47,262 bases of DNA from Desulfobacteraceae bacterium (GTDB lineage: Bacteria; Desulfobacterota; Desulfobacteria; Desulfobacterales; Desulfosarcinaceae): assembly GCA_024230435.1 (NCBI GenBank), contig JAAERL010000304.1, positions 1 through 47,262 on the forward strand, in the 5' to 3' direction. This document shows positions 1 through 7,980 of the stretch, piece after piece. The notes beneath the pieces were generated by a model. The model saw nothing but the letters and a program-made list of their open reading frames with translations, had not been told where the DNA came from and did no database searches. The first letter of the stretch is position 1. Every line of letters begins with the position of its first letter. The position numbers and the translations under genes were made by a program.

Positions 1-1509
1 GCGGATATCCTTGATCCCGAGATGAAGCAGGCTCAGCAATATGGCGCAGGCCTTTTGTTCATACCAGGACAGAATCATGGACAATGGCAGATCATTGACC
101 CCGCAATTAAAGGCTTCCGCCAAGGCAACGGCGATTTTAACGGCCGAGTAGGCATCGTTGCATTGCCCGATATCCAACAGGCGGGGAATACCGCCGATAT
201 CGCCCAAGTCTTTGTCAAAAAAGCGGAATTTACCGCACCCCAGGGTCAGGATGATACAATCTTCGGGAACCTTTTCTACAAAACGGGTGTAGTAATCGCG
301 CCCCGGTTTTGCGCCATCGCAACCTCCCACCAGGAAAAAATGGCGAATGGCTTTGTTTTTTACGGCCTCTATCACTTGACCGGCTACTCCCATAACAGCA
401 TTGCGGCCAAAGCCGGTCATTATCGTCTTTGCTTGCCCGTCTTGCGTAAATCCGGGCATGGCCAGGGCTTTTTCAATGGCCGGAGAAAAATCCTTATCGG
501 CAATGTGTTTTACTCCCGGCCAGCCCACCAGACCAGTGGTAAAGATATTATCCTGATATGCGCTCTGGGGTTTTTGTATACAATTGGTAGTCATGATAAT
601 AGCCCCTGGAAACTTGCTGAACTCTTTGGCCTGATTTTGCCAGGCTGTTCCATAGTGGCCATAGAAATGATCGTATTTTTTAAGCTCCGGATAACCGTGA
701 GTAGGCAGCATCTCACCGTGGGTGTAGATAAAGATTCCTTTTGCCTCGGTTTGTTTTAGAATATGCTCCAAATCCTTCAAATCATGACCGGAAACTAAAA
801 TGGCTTTGCCTTTTTTATGACCCAAAGGTACTTTTGTGGGCACAGGATGACCGTATGTGCCGGTATTGCCATCGTCGAGCAATTCCATGGCCCGCAGGTT
901 TATCTCGCCGCATTTCAGGTTCAAAGCCACCAGGGCATTAACATCAAGGCTGTCATCCAGGGTCGCTGCCATAGCTTCGTAAATAAACTGATAGACTGTA
1001 TCGTCCTCCCGGCCCAGAATACAGGCATGGTCGGTGTAGGCTGCCACCCCCTTGATGCTGTAGATCAGCAGTTCGCGTAAACTGCGAATGTCCGGATTCA
1101 GATCGGGATCGGCCATAACACCTAAACCTTCGGCCTGTGCCACAATATCATCCTTGTTTGCACCAGGCGTAAAAAGCATCTGGGCGTTTTCAGGTACCTT
1201 TCCACCAGTGGCTTGAATCCTGCCTTTGAGCTGATCGCGTAATGTGACACATTGCCTGATCAGGGCAACAAACCGGTCAGGATCGAAATCCACATTGGTC
1301 AACGTGGAAAAAATCGCTTCCACTGTAAATTTATTTACATTCGAATCGGTGGCGCCAGCCTCTTTTGCGGCAAGCGCAACCTGGCTAAGTGCTTTGACAC
1401 AATAAAGTAAAACATCTTGAAGGTCCGCAACTTCGGGTTTTTTGCCGCAAACGCCGATTTTGGTGCACCCTTTACCTTTAGCCGTTTGTTCGCATTGAAA
1501 ACAAAACAT
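1..1509 (-). CDS. hcp: Hydroxylamine reductase / hybrid cluster protein, class I (3' end outside window)
   Basis: Hcp is a cytoplasmic iron-sulfur protein with a 4Fe-4S cluster and a hybrid Fe-S-O cluster. It acts in NO and hydroxylamine detoxification. Translating the minus strand gives 503 residues without a stop; family members are about 540-550 long, so the C-terminus lies beyond position 1. The N-terminal cysteines C3, C6, C15 and C21 have the Desulfovibrio-type spacing of class I Hcp. Later segments match the family, for example GHDLKDLEDILKQT and the hybrid-cluster stretch VGGCDGAKPGRDYYT. An AAGGAGG box six bases upstream of the ATG fixes the start. The divergent CRP/FNR-type gene and the FNR-like palindrome between them suggest HcpR-type control. 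Identification is very secure. Confidence 0.97.
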   Translation of the reverse strand, partial: MFCFQCEQTAKGKGCTKIGVCGKKPEVADLQDVLLYCVKALSQVALAAKEAGATDSNVNKFTVEAIFSTLTNVDFDPDRFVALIRQCVTLRDQLKGRIQATGGKVPENAQMLFTPGANKDDIVAQAEGLGVMADPDLNPDIRSLRELLIYSIKGVAAYTDHACILGREDDTVYQFIYEAMAATLDDSLDVNALVALNLKCGEINLRAMELLDDGNTGTYGHPVPTKVPLGHKKGKAILVSGHDLKDLEHILKQTEAKGIFIYTHGEMLPTHGYPELKKYDHFYGHYGTAWQNQAKEFSKFPGAIIMTTNCIQKPQSAYQDNIFTTGLVGWPGVKHIADKDFSPAIEKALAMPGFTQDGQAKTIMTGFGRNAVMGVAGQVIEAVKNKAIRHFFLVGGCDGAKPGRDYYTRFVEKVPEDCIILTLGCGKFRFFDKDLGDIGGIPRLLDIGQCNDAYSAVKIAVALAEAFNCGVNDLPLSMILSWYEQKACAILLSLLHLGIKDIR

Positions 1510-1607
1510 GTTTTTCCTCCTTGGTTAAGTATCTTGATTGAAAATATTAAATACCAAATTTGATATCTTATTTTGTCTCAATATATACACTTGCCTTGCA
1601 CAAATCC

Positions 1608-1621
1608 TTGACTTAAATCAA
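1608..1621. promoter_or_regulatory. FNR/HcpR-like operator between hcp and its divergent regulator
   Basis: The sequence TTGACTTAAATCAA is a near-perfect match to the FNR-type palindrome TTGAT-N4-ATCAA, with one mismatch. It lies about 100 bases upstream of the hcp start and about 90 bases upstream of the regulator start, so it could control both. That an HcpR-like protein binds it is inferred from position and from known HcpR regulation of hcp in sulfate reducers. Confidence 0.6.
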
Positions 1622-1712
1622 AAGCATGTTTTTTTATCGATTTGGGACAAAGTTGGCCATTGGCTTATCGGATGGCCCAAAATTAAACAATTCAAGATAA
1701 AAGGGATGAAAA

Positions 1713-2399
1713 GTGGATCAAACACAACGCATTATCTCCGAAAGCCCTTTATTCAGCGGGCTTTCGGAAGAACAGCTTTTTCAGGTCCGGGATATCGCCC
1801 AGGTAAAGAAGTTTGGCAGCTCCGAAATCATTTTTATGGATGGTGATGAAGGTAACGGTTTTTATATTGTAGCCGAAGGCACGGTAAAAATCTATAAAGT
1901 TTCGGCTGAAGGTAAAGAGCAAATCCTGCACATTTATGGGCGGGGCCAACCCTTTGGCGAGGTTCCGGTGTTTGCCGGACAGCAATTTCCAGCCTGCGCA
2001 GTTGCCCTGAAAAAAACCCGCCTGTTATTTTTCCCCCGGGCGGCTTTTATCGGCCTGATCACCGGCAATCCTTCACTGGCGCTGAACATGCTTGCGGTGT
2101 TGAGCATGCGGCTGCGCCAGTTTACGATCCAAGTCGAAAATCTCTCCCTGAAGGAAGTACCGGCAAGGCTGGCATCCTATCTTTTATACCTTGCCGGGGA
2201 ACAAAATAATCCCGATCTGGTGACGCTGCCCATATCAAAAGGGCAATTGGCCAGCTTGTTGGGCACAATTGCCGAAACATTGTCGCGCATTTTCAATCGA
2301 ATGACATCTCAAGAGATTATTGTAGTTAACGCAAATCAAATCCGGTTAAACGATAAAGTCAAACTAAAGGAATTATCCATTGGCGGAAAACTACAATAA
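1713..2399 (+). CDS. CRP/FNR family transcriptional regulator, HcpR-like
   Basis: This 228-residue regulator has an N-terminal cyclic-nucleotide-binding-type beta roll (about residues 10-125), a dimerisation helix, and a C-terminal Crp-type helix-turn-helix (about 150-215). The recognition helix contains ETLSRIFNRM, with the E-SR residues typical of FNR-like DNA reading. It lacks the N-terminal cysteine cluster of true FNR, as expected for HcpR, which senses NO through heme in the family members studied. The start is GTG, with an AAGGG-type ribosome site just upstream; no in-frame ATG is better placed. Divergent orientation from hcp supports a role in the nitrosative stress response. The effector is inferred, not visible. 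Confidence 0.88.
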   Translation: MDQTQRIISESPLFSGLSEEQLFQVRDIAQVKKFGSSEIIFMDGDEGNGFYIVAEGTVKIYKVSAEGKEQILHIYGRGQPFGEVPVFAGQQFPACAVALKKTRLLFFPRAAFIGLITGNPSLALNMLAVLSMRLRQFTIQVENLSLKEVPARLASYLLYLAGEQNNPDLVTLPISKGQLASLLGTIAETLSRIFNRMTSQEIIVVNANQIRLNDKVKLKELSIGGKLQ

Positions 2400-2407
2400 G
2401 GGGTCGT

Positions 2408-2567
2408 AGAAGAGGCGAATATACCACTGTTGCTCGTCCTTAAATTCGTTTTCGTTTGTTGCGTCAATGTGCATAGATAATAAGCATATAATCAGTATGC
2501 ACCCATTTTTGCTTGTTGAAAACGAATCCAAATTTAAGCGCAATAACGTCTATATTGGTATTTTCTA
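2408..2567. repeat. Palindromic repeat family B, copy 1
   Basis: A long imperfect inverted repeat. The left arm starts AGAAGAGGCGAATATACC and runs on to TTAAATTCGTTTTCG. The right arm is its inexact complement, ending TTGGTATTTTCT. The centre contains AT-rich GCATATAATCAGTATGC-type sequence. Related copies are at 18849, 23053, 27683, 30102 and 45249. It follows the regulator stop directly. It contains no ORF of note. Confidence 0.7.
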
Positions 2568-2643
2568 AGATCCTAAAACCCGATGATCAAGTTTTTCAAA
2601 TAGTTATACAAAATAGCTTTGGTCGATATGCAAATTTAAAAAA

Positions 2644-2882
2644 TCAACGTGGTATAAAGGCAATTATAAAAAAATTGATCATCGGGTAAAAGAAAGCCAA
2701 CATAGAAAAGCCGGACACAAATTGTTTGGAAAAAGCAGCAAAGGATTGCCCCATGAACTTTATGCCGGTTCCAAAAAGCAAAACAACTATAATTCCCATT
2801 GTCGCCAGGTAACCAAGCGGATTGAATGATTTAACTTGGGATCTTTTCTTTGCTGCAGATTCTTTTTTGAAGCGTCTGCCAT
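2644..2882 (-). pseudogene. Small single-pass membrane protein with a frameshift at an A6 run (possible programmed -1 frameshift)
   Basis: An ATG at 2882, preceded by AAGAAGG, opens MADASKK and in frame 0 then runs to an early stop after 31 codons (2787). In the -1 frame the reading continues ESAAKKRSQVKSFNPLGYL and on into a hydrophobic segment with MGIIVVLLFGTG, ending at 2644. Span and frame show that exactly one base is missing for a 79-residue protein. The junction reads TCA AAA AAG, that is A_AAA_AAG in the exact register of the E. coli dnaX slippery heptamer. No stimulatory hairpin is obvious. It lies directly downstream of the rubrerythrin gene. It may be a decayed gene, a sequencing error or real recoding; the family is not recognised. 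Confidence 0.55.
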
Positions 2883-2906
2883 GTCAAAATGGCCTTCTTA
2901 GCCTCT

Positions 2907-3383
2907 TTATTTTTTTTTCAAAGCCGCCAGTTCACGGCTTAACAGCCGGATATGCTCCATTTCTTCCTTGATGATATCATCAAGCCGCTGGCGGCCCAAC
3001 TTTTCGGGAACGGCTTCGCGCATGCCAAGGTAAAATACAATAGAATCTTTTTCAGCAGAAATGGCGTCTTTCAAAATGGCTTCCATGGAGGACGTGTCGA
3101 TTGTCTTTTCAAAAAAAACCCTTGTATCGGCCAACGCATGCAAGTAACCAAATGCATCGTTGTGGGGATCAAAAACCGTGGAGACTTTTTCATCAGATGT
3201 TAATTGACTTCGCATTTGAGCGAACGTTTTTTCATGATCATCTTCCATGGCGGCCAATTTTTCTAAAAATGCCTTGCTGCCGCCGCTGACCGAATCGGCA
3301 GCCCTGCGGTAAAAGCTGGCGCCGTTGCGCTCCATTTGCTCGGCCATTTCAAAGACATCGTTGGCATTAAAATCGTACATCAT
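2907..3383 (-). CDS. Rubrerythrin-type ferritin-like diiron protein without rubredoxin domain
   Basis: A 158-residue four-helix-bundle protein with the diiron ligand pattern of rubrerythrins: E18 in EQMERN, E47 and H50 in MEDDHE, E110 region in SAEKDS, and a C-terminal EEMEHIRLL motif. No rubredoxin CxxC domain follows, so it belongs to the short rubrerythrin-like group. Such proteins act in peroxide reduction or iron handling in anaerobes. An AAAGGAG site precedes the double ATG; either methionine could start. The small membrane protein ORF begins 25 bases after its stop and may be co-transcribed. Proximity to hcp/HcpR fits a stress-response neighbourhood. Confidence 0.88.
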   Translation of the reverse strand: MMYDFNANDVFEMAEQMERNGASFYRRAADSVSGGSKAFLEKLAAMEDDHEKTFAQMRSQLTSDEKVSTVFDPHNDAFGYLHALADTRVFFEKTIDTSSMEAILKDAISAEKDSIVFYLGMREAVPEKLGRQRLDDIIKEEMEHIRLLSRELAALKKK

Positions 3384-3436
3384 TTTGGTATGCTCCTTTC
3401 ATTTTCGGCGGCTGCCGATACTTCAATCAGCATTTT

Positions 3437-3597
3437 AGGCGATTTGCAGTTAAATAATATACCATCTTGTATGTCTTTTTTCCCGTCTTGTGCGTTATGC
3501 CAAAGCCCGAATACGTAAAGTATGCAAACTTTGGCACGCCTTGAATACGAAAAAAAATTCTGCTCAATCTGGTATATTCTTTTCCGCCAATCGCCTT
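3437..3597 (+). repeat. Palindromic repeat family A, copy 1
   Basis: About 160 bases beginning AGGCGATTTGCAGTTAAA and ending CCGCCAATCGCCTT. The two ends are inexact inverted complements, as are the internal AATATACCA and TGGTATATT boxes and the AAAGACATAC / TTTTCGTATTC-like arms. Six other copies occur in this window. It lies upstream of the rubrerythrin gene. Confidence 0.85.
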
Positions 3598-3731
3598 ACA
3601 TTTAAAAAATATAGCAAAACTTTTGATCTGCCTTCATTTTTCTTAGAAAAAATAATTTAGGGAACTAATTAGTTTGCACGTTAGATAATGTCAAGCAGGG
3701 AGATCTTTCGCACTAATGCTGTGAGCGCTTA

Positions 3732-3947
3732 TCAACTTTTTTCTTCCAGCTTACAGGCCTTGTCCCATTCCGGGCAAACTTTTTGCCTGGGTTTATGGTA
3801 TTTTAACATGCATTCGTCACACTCGAGTTCAATATTAGGAACATCGCCATAACGTTTTTTCAATTCCTCATCGGTTAAATGAGAGGCGAAACTGCAACCG
3901 CATTGGGGGCACGATGATTTGATTTTATAGCGTTTTTTTTTAGGCAT
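3732..3947 (-). CDS. Small zinc-ribbon protein of unknown function
   Basis: A 71-residue cytoplasmic protein starting MPKKKRYKIKSSCPQCGC. Two CxxC pairs (CPQC and CDEC) can coordinate one zinc, and two further cysteines (VCPEWDKAC) lie near the C-terminus. An AGGAG box seven bases before this ATG favours it over an upstream in-frame methionine 33 bases earlier. The N-terminal lysine run and zinc knuckle suggest nucleic-acid or ribosome contact, but this is a guess. It lies 75 bases downstream of the fumarase stop in the same orientation and could be read from the same transcript. Confidence 0.75.
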   Translation of the reverse strand: MPKKKRYKIKSSCPQCGCSFASHLTDEELKKRYGDVPNIELECDECMLKYHKPRQKVCPEWDKACKLEEKS

Positions 3948-4022
3948 GACGTCTCTCCTTTTATATCTTTGATAAACCAAAAATCATGATAAGCCGGCAG
4001 CTTCTATCGGCAAGCCAATTTT

Positions 4023-5429
4023 TCAAAGATATGAAGCCAGCGGCTCTGCCAATAGTTCGCAAATCTGTTCTTCGGGTAATATTTTTTCCTCCAACGCTAC
4101 CTGGCGCACGGTTTTACCCTCGGCATAGGCTTTTTTTGCCAATTGGGCTGCCCGGTCATATCCGATGCGGGGAACAAAAACCGTTGCCAGGGCCAAACTT
4201 TTTTCTATATAGGCTTCGCACTGCACCGGCTCGGCCTCAATGCCTGCAACGCATTTATCGGCCAACAGCCGCGCATGACCCGCCAAAAGATCTATGGACT
4301 GCAATAAGTTATAAGCTGTCAGGGGAACCGTAACATTTAATTCAAAGTTCCCGGATTGCGCAGCCAAAGCGATGGTTGCATCATTGCCCATGACCTGGAA
4401 GGCCGCTTGAATCACAGCTTCGGGGATAACCGGGTTGACCTTTCCAGGCATAATCGAGGATCCAGGCTGCAAAGCCGGTAACTTGAGTTCACCGATACCA
4501 CAGCGCGGACCTGATCCCATCCATCTTATATCATTTGCAATTTTAACAAGGCCAGCGGCAATGGTTTTCAGGACGCCACTGGTTTCCAAGGCAGCGTCAC
4601 GGGCGGCCTGGGCCTCGAAATGATTGACTGCCTCTGTGAAATCGATGCCAGTGTGATCTGCTAATTTTTTAATGGTTTGAGATGCAAAATCGGTATGGGT
4701 GTTGATTCCCGTTCCCACTGCAGTTCCGCCCAGGGCCAGTTCTTGTAATCTGGGCATTACGGCATCGATTCGCATAACGGCCAACTCCATTTGCCGGGCA
4801 TATGCACTGAATACCTGCCCCATTGTTATTGGCACGGCATCTTGTAAATGGGTACGTCCGATTTTTCGAATCGGATGGAAAGCAGCGGTTTTTTCCATTA
4901 ATACGGCATGCAGGCGTATCAATCCGGGACGAAGGTCTTTTTTGACCGCGGCGCACGCGGCTACATGCATCGAAGTTGGAATCAAATCATTGCTTGACTG
5001 GCCCAGATTTACATGATCGTTAGGATGGACGGGTTCGCGTCCGCCTTTTCGGTTAGTGATCATTTCATTGGCCCGTGATGCCAGGACCTCGTTCATATTC
5101 ATGTTGGTGGAAGTGCCCGAGCCGGTCTGAAACAGGTCAACCACAAATTGCTGGTCCCATCGGCCGTCCATGACTTCCTGCGCGGCATCCGCAATGGCCC
5201 TGGCTACGGAACCGTCGAGCAGGCCCAACGCCTCATTGACCTGAGCGGCGCAATATTTGATCAGGGCAAGGGCATGTATCATACCCTGCGGCGGCTTAAG
5301 TCCGCTGTGATAAAAATTTTCAACCGCACGCTGGGTTTGTGAGCCGTAGTGAGCTTGTTCCGGCACCCGCACAATGCCCATGCTATCGCGCTCGCTGCGA
5401 AAAACATCGCTATAACGATCTTGCCCCAT
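4023..5429 (-). CDS. fumC: Class II fumarate hydratase (fumarase/aspartase superfamily)
   Basis: A 468-residue homotetrameric lyase of usual family length. It interconverts fumarate and malate in the citric-acid cycle. All three superfamily signatures are visible: TGSGTSTNMNMNEV, GRTHLQDAVP with the fumarase-type histidine, and the mobile loop GSSIMPGKVNP containing the catalytic serine. PGKVNP favours fumarase over aspartase (PAKVNP). However, the following VIPEAV is aspartase-like, so substrate choice is strongly suggested but not proven. The N-terminus has about nine extra residues compared with E. coli FumC; the ATG is preceded by AAAAGGG. Repeat A copy 2 lies upstream. Confidence 0.9.
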   Translation of the reverse strand: MGQDRYSDVFRSERDSMGIVRVPEQAHYGSQTQRAVENFYHSGLKPPQGMIHALALIKYCAAQVNEALGLLDGSVARAIADAAQEVMDGRWDQQFVVDLFQTGSGTSTNMNMNEVLASRANEMITNRKGGREPVHPNDHVNLGQSSNDLIPTSMHVAACAAVKKDLRPGLIRLHAVLMEKTAAFHPIRKIGRTHLQDAVPITMGQVFSAYARQMELAVMRIDAVMPRLQELALGGTAVGTGINTHTDFASQTIKKLADHTGIDFTEAVNHFEAQAARDAALETSGVLKTIAAGLVKIANDIRWMGSGPRCGIGELKLPALQPGSSIMPGKVNPVIPEAVIQAAFQVMGNDATIALAAQSGNFELNVTVPLTAYNLLQSIDLLAGHARLLADKCVAGIEAEPVQCEAYIEKSLALATVFVPRIGYDRAAQLAKKAYAEGKTVRQVALEEKILPEEQICELLAEPLASYL

Positions 5430-5484
5430 AGCATATCCCTTTTCAGGTTAGACAGGTAGAAACATCTGGACCAAGCACGTACTT

Positions 5485-5660
5485 AGGCGATTTGCAGTTA
5501 AAGAATATACCATCTTGTATGTCTTTTTTCCCGTCTTGTGCGTTATGCCAAAGGTGCGAATACGTTAAGTATGCAAACTGATCAGCAAAACTTTGGCGCG
5601 CTTTGAATACGAAAAAAAATCGAAGCTCAATCTGGTATATTCTTTTCCGCCAATCGCCTT
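5485..5660 (+). repeat. Palindromic repeat family A, copy 2 (full length)
   Basis: A 176-base copy starting AGGCGATTTGCAGTTAAA and ending CCAATCGCCTT. The central part contains GCGAATACGTTAAGTATGC and a TGATCA centre. It nearly touches the stop of the small gene that ends at 5664. Confidence 0.88.
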
Positions 5661-5663
5661 ATC

Positions 5664-5912
5664 TTAAATTTTTGCTATGTTATTCATAAATTGAGAAATT
5701 TTAATACCCAATCCGGCATATTGCCTGCCGGATATGCAAAATTCAGCGTCACCTTCCTCCAGAAAGGTTTTAAGGCGGTGATTATCCTTTTTCAAATCAA
5801 CTACCCAGCGTTGGTGATTCTGATCAAACTCGAACTCAAGGTCAATGCCGCTTTGACCGATATCAGGATATAGCTCTTGTATTTTTTTACACAACTTAAC
5901 TATGTCAATCAT
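5664..5912 (-). CDS. Small conserved-looking protein of unknown function
   Basis: An 82-residue ORF starting MIDIVKLCKKIQELYPDIG. It is cytoplasmic, with no signal peptide or membrane segment, and appears to be alternating helix/strand (EFEFDQNHQRWVVDLKKDN). A weak AAAAGAGA ribosome site lies nine bases before the ATG. Repeat A copy 2 begins three bases past its stop. I do not recognise the family. Coding-like composition and start context make it likelier real than not. Confidence 0.6.
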   Translation of the reverse strand: MIDIVKLCKKIQELYPDIGQSGIDLEFEFDQNHQRWVVDLKKDNHRLKTFLEEGDAEFCISGRQYAGLGIKISQFMNNIAKI

Positions 5913-6039
5913 GATGATCTCTTTTAGCGCATGATTAAACTTAAAGTTCTTGGATCACTATAATCACTAATGCCGAATGTCAAAACCGTACCTTAAAATA
6001 ACAATATACGGAACCATTTCCTCATTGTTTTTTTTCATT

Positions 6040-6068
6040 TTGACAACAATCCCTTATAAAATTATAGT
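6040..6068 (+). promoter_or_regulatory. Sigma-70 promoter for the adenylate cyclase operon
   Basis: A consensus -35 TTGACA (6040-6045) and a -10 TATAGT (6063-6068) are separated by exactly 17 bases. It would give a leader of about 175 bases before the cyclase start at 6250. It is the best vegetative promoter I see in the window. Confidence 0.7.
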
Positions 6069-6249
6069 GCTTATGCGCAATTGATTAAAGTGACCGCTCC
6101 AGCTTCACCTCCAGCTCAAGGACTATATAACGTAGAACCAAAATTTGGCATCTTAAATAATGCCCTGCGGGCCAATTGTATCATATGTCAACAACTGTGC
6201 TGTGCAACATTTGGAAATAAAGATTGCAGGCTGGAAAACGAAAGGCGAT

Positions 6250-7980
6250 ATGAATAAGTTTTCCATAAAAATGAAACGGTTGTTAAAGCATCTGAAGGGG
6301 TGGTTTGGTAAACGGCAAACCACCCGGGACGATCTTTTCATCGGTGAAATACTCAAACGAAATGGTGTTATTACAGAGAATCAGCTCAAAATGGCTCTGG
6401 AAAACCAGCGTGCAACTCTGCTTCAACACGGACGGGCCGTACGTTTGGGCCAATTGGTCGTTGAGTTGGGTCTGGCTACGGAAAAAGATGTCATCCAAAC
6501 AATCAACTCGGAATATCAAATTCAAATCAGCTCTCTGACTGATGATATCCGGGAACTGCTGGCAAACAAATACGGTTCCTACTACGAACGTTTACCGCAT
6601 TTGAGAATCTCGATCTGGATGCAGATGGCGTTGGCCATAACCTTTATCATTATGCTGACTATCGTGACGCTTAGCCTTTTGGTATTGGACAAACAAAAAG
6701 GCCGCCTTTACGACCAATCCGTGCGGTTAGGCATGGTCAGCTTGAACTATTTTGCAAATAACGCCCCTATTCCATTGCTTGAGGATGACATTCTTCAGCT
6801 AAACACTCTGATAAAAGAAGCCGCCAGGGTCAAGGGGTTGCGATACGCGCTAATCGTGGGGGCCAATGATCTGATCAAAGCTCACACAGACATCAATCTG
6901 ATAGGTGTGCCTTTCAAGCATTTCAGCGATGATGCCGAGCTTATCATAAAAGACGATATCACCTATTACAGTTACAACCGGCCGGACGGTGAACGGCTGC
7001 TGAATCTTTACCGGGATATCAGTTTCAAGAACAAATCACTGGGTCAGGTTCATGTTGGAATCTCTTTGAATTTTATAGAAGATCTCATCAAACAAGAACG
7101 CGTATCTATAATTATCGTCACCTTGGCAATTACACTATTGGGGCTCGGAATCGCTCTTATCTACGGCTTCCGGTTTTCACGGCCTATTTCCGATTTGGTT
7201 AAAGCCACCCGCGAAATTGCTAAGGGAAACTACCAGTACCGCGTTGCGCTTAAACGCAATGATGAACTCGGAAGCCTGGGCGCAGCCTTTAACCGCATGG
7301 GTCAGGAGCTATGGAAAAATGCCATGGCTCAAAAGTCCTTTGGCAAGTATGTAGGTTCCGAAATCCTGGACATGATTCTGGCAAACCCGGAAACCGAATG
7401 GCTTAAGGGCACACACAACGAGGCAACCATTTTTTTAGGCGATATTCGCGGCTTTACAGCATATGCTTCAGAAAATTCACCCGAACAGGTGGTGGAGGCA
7501 TTGAACGAATTTTTGGAAATCGCTGCAACAGTTATAATCAAACACGGCGGATATGTGGATAAATTCATCGGAGATGCTATTCTAGGTGTATTCGGTGTGC
7601 CGGTGGTCCACAAAGATCATGTCGAGCGAGCTATTCGCGCGAGTCTGAATCTTCAGGATGAGTTACGCCTGAAAAGCCTTCATGGTAATCAGTTATTGAA
7701 ATCTGTAGGAATCAGCGTGCACACCGGTGTAGTTGTAGCAGGCAATGTTGGTGCTCAATCCAGATTGGAATACACCGTAATCGGCGATACCGTCAATTTG
7801 GCTTCAAGACTCAATGCAATGGCGGGTCCGGGTGATATTGTCATCAGCCGGCAGGTTAAACAACAGCTATCGGAGCGGTTAATCACAGAACCGTTAGGAT
7901 CAAAACACGTCAAGGGACGAGCTGAGCCTGTGGATGTTTATAAGGTTCTTCGTCTGAGCAACACGCGGTATGCGAGCTAA
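6250..7980 (+). CDS. Membrane-bound class III adenylate cyclase with MshEN-like N-terminal module and HAMP domain
   Basis: A 576-residue protein; the ATG at 6250 has AAAGG six bases upstream, better than a longer in-frame start at 6160. Order of parts: an MshEN-like region at about 27-105 with two tandem motifs (IGEILKRNGVITENQLKMAL and RLGQLVVELGLATEKDV); TM1 at 120-142; a periplasmic sensor region of about 140 residues; TM2 at 286-308; HAMP at 309-360; and a class III cyclase domain at about 390-570. The metal-binding aspartates are D398 (FLGDIRGF) and D442 (KFIGDAILGVFG), with the catalytic Asn/Arg helix in GDTVNLASRLN. MshEN domains bind cyclic di-GMP in type II/IV secretion ATPases, so cross-talk between c-di-GMP and cAMP is a reasonable inference. 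Its end overlaps the next gene by 11 bases. Confidence 0.9.
   Translation: MNKFSIKMKRLLKHLKGWFGKRQTTRDDLFIGEILKRNGVITENQLKMALENQRATLLQHGRAVRLGQLVVELGLATEKDVIQTINSEYQIQISSLTDDIRELLANKYGSYYERLPHLRISIWMQMALAITFIIMLTIVTLSLLVLDKQKGRLYDQSVRLGMVSLNYFANNAPIPLLEDDILQLNTLIKEAARVKGLRYALIVGANDLIKAHTDINLIGVPFKHFSDDAELIIKDDITYYSYNRPDGERLLNLYRDISFKNKSLGQVHVGISLNFIEDLIKQERVSIIIVTLAITLLGLGIALIYGFRFSRPISDLVKATREIAKGNYQYRVALKRNDELGSLGAAFNRMGQELWKNAMAQKSFGKYVGSEILDMILANPETEWLKGTHNEATIFLGDIRGFTAYASENSPEQVVEALNEFLEIAATVIIKHGGYVDKFIGDAILGVFGVPVVHKDHVERAIRASLNLQDELRLKSLHGNQLLKSVGISVHTGVVVAGNVGAQSRLEYTVIGDTVNLASRLNAMAGPGDIVISRQVKQQLSERLITEPLGSKHVKGRAEPVDVYKVLRLSNTRYAS

Noticed and set aside
22-1080. Open frames on the plus strand opposite hcp
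   Set aside because: They are antisense shadows of the well-supported hcp gene, which continues past the window edge, and have no recognisable protein features.
3523-3545. Sigma-54-like TTGGCACGCC within repeat A
   Set aside because: The required GC is not found ten bases after the GG (the sequence continues TTGAATACG), so the -12 element is missing.
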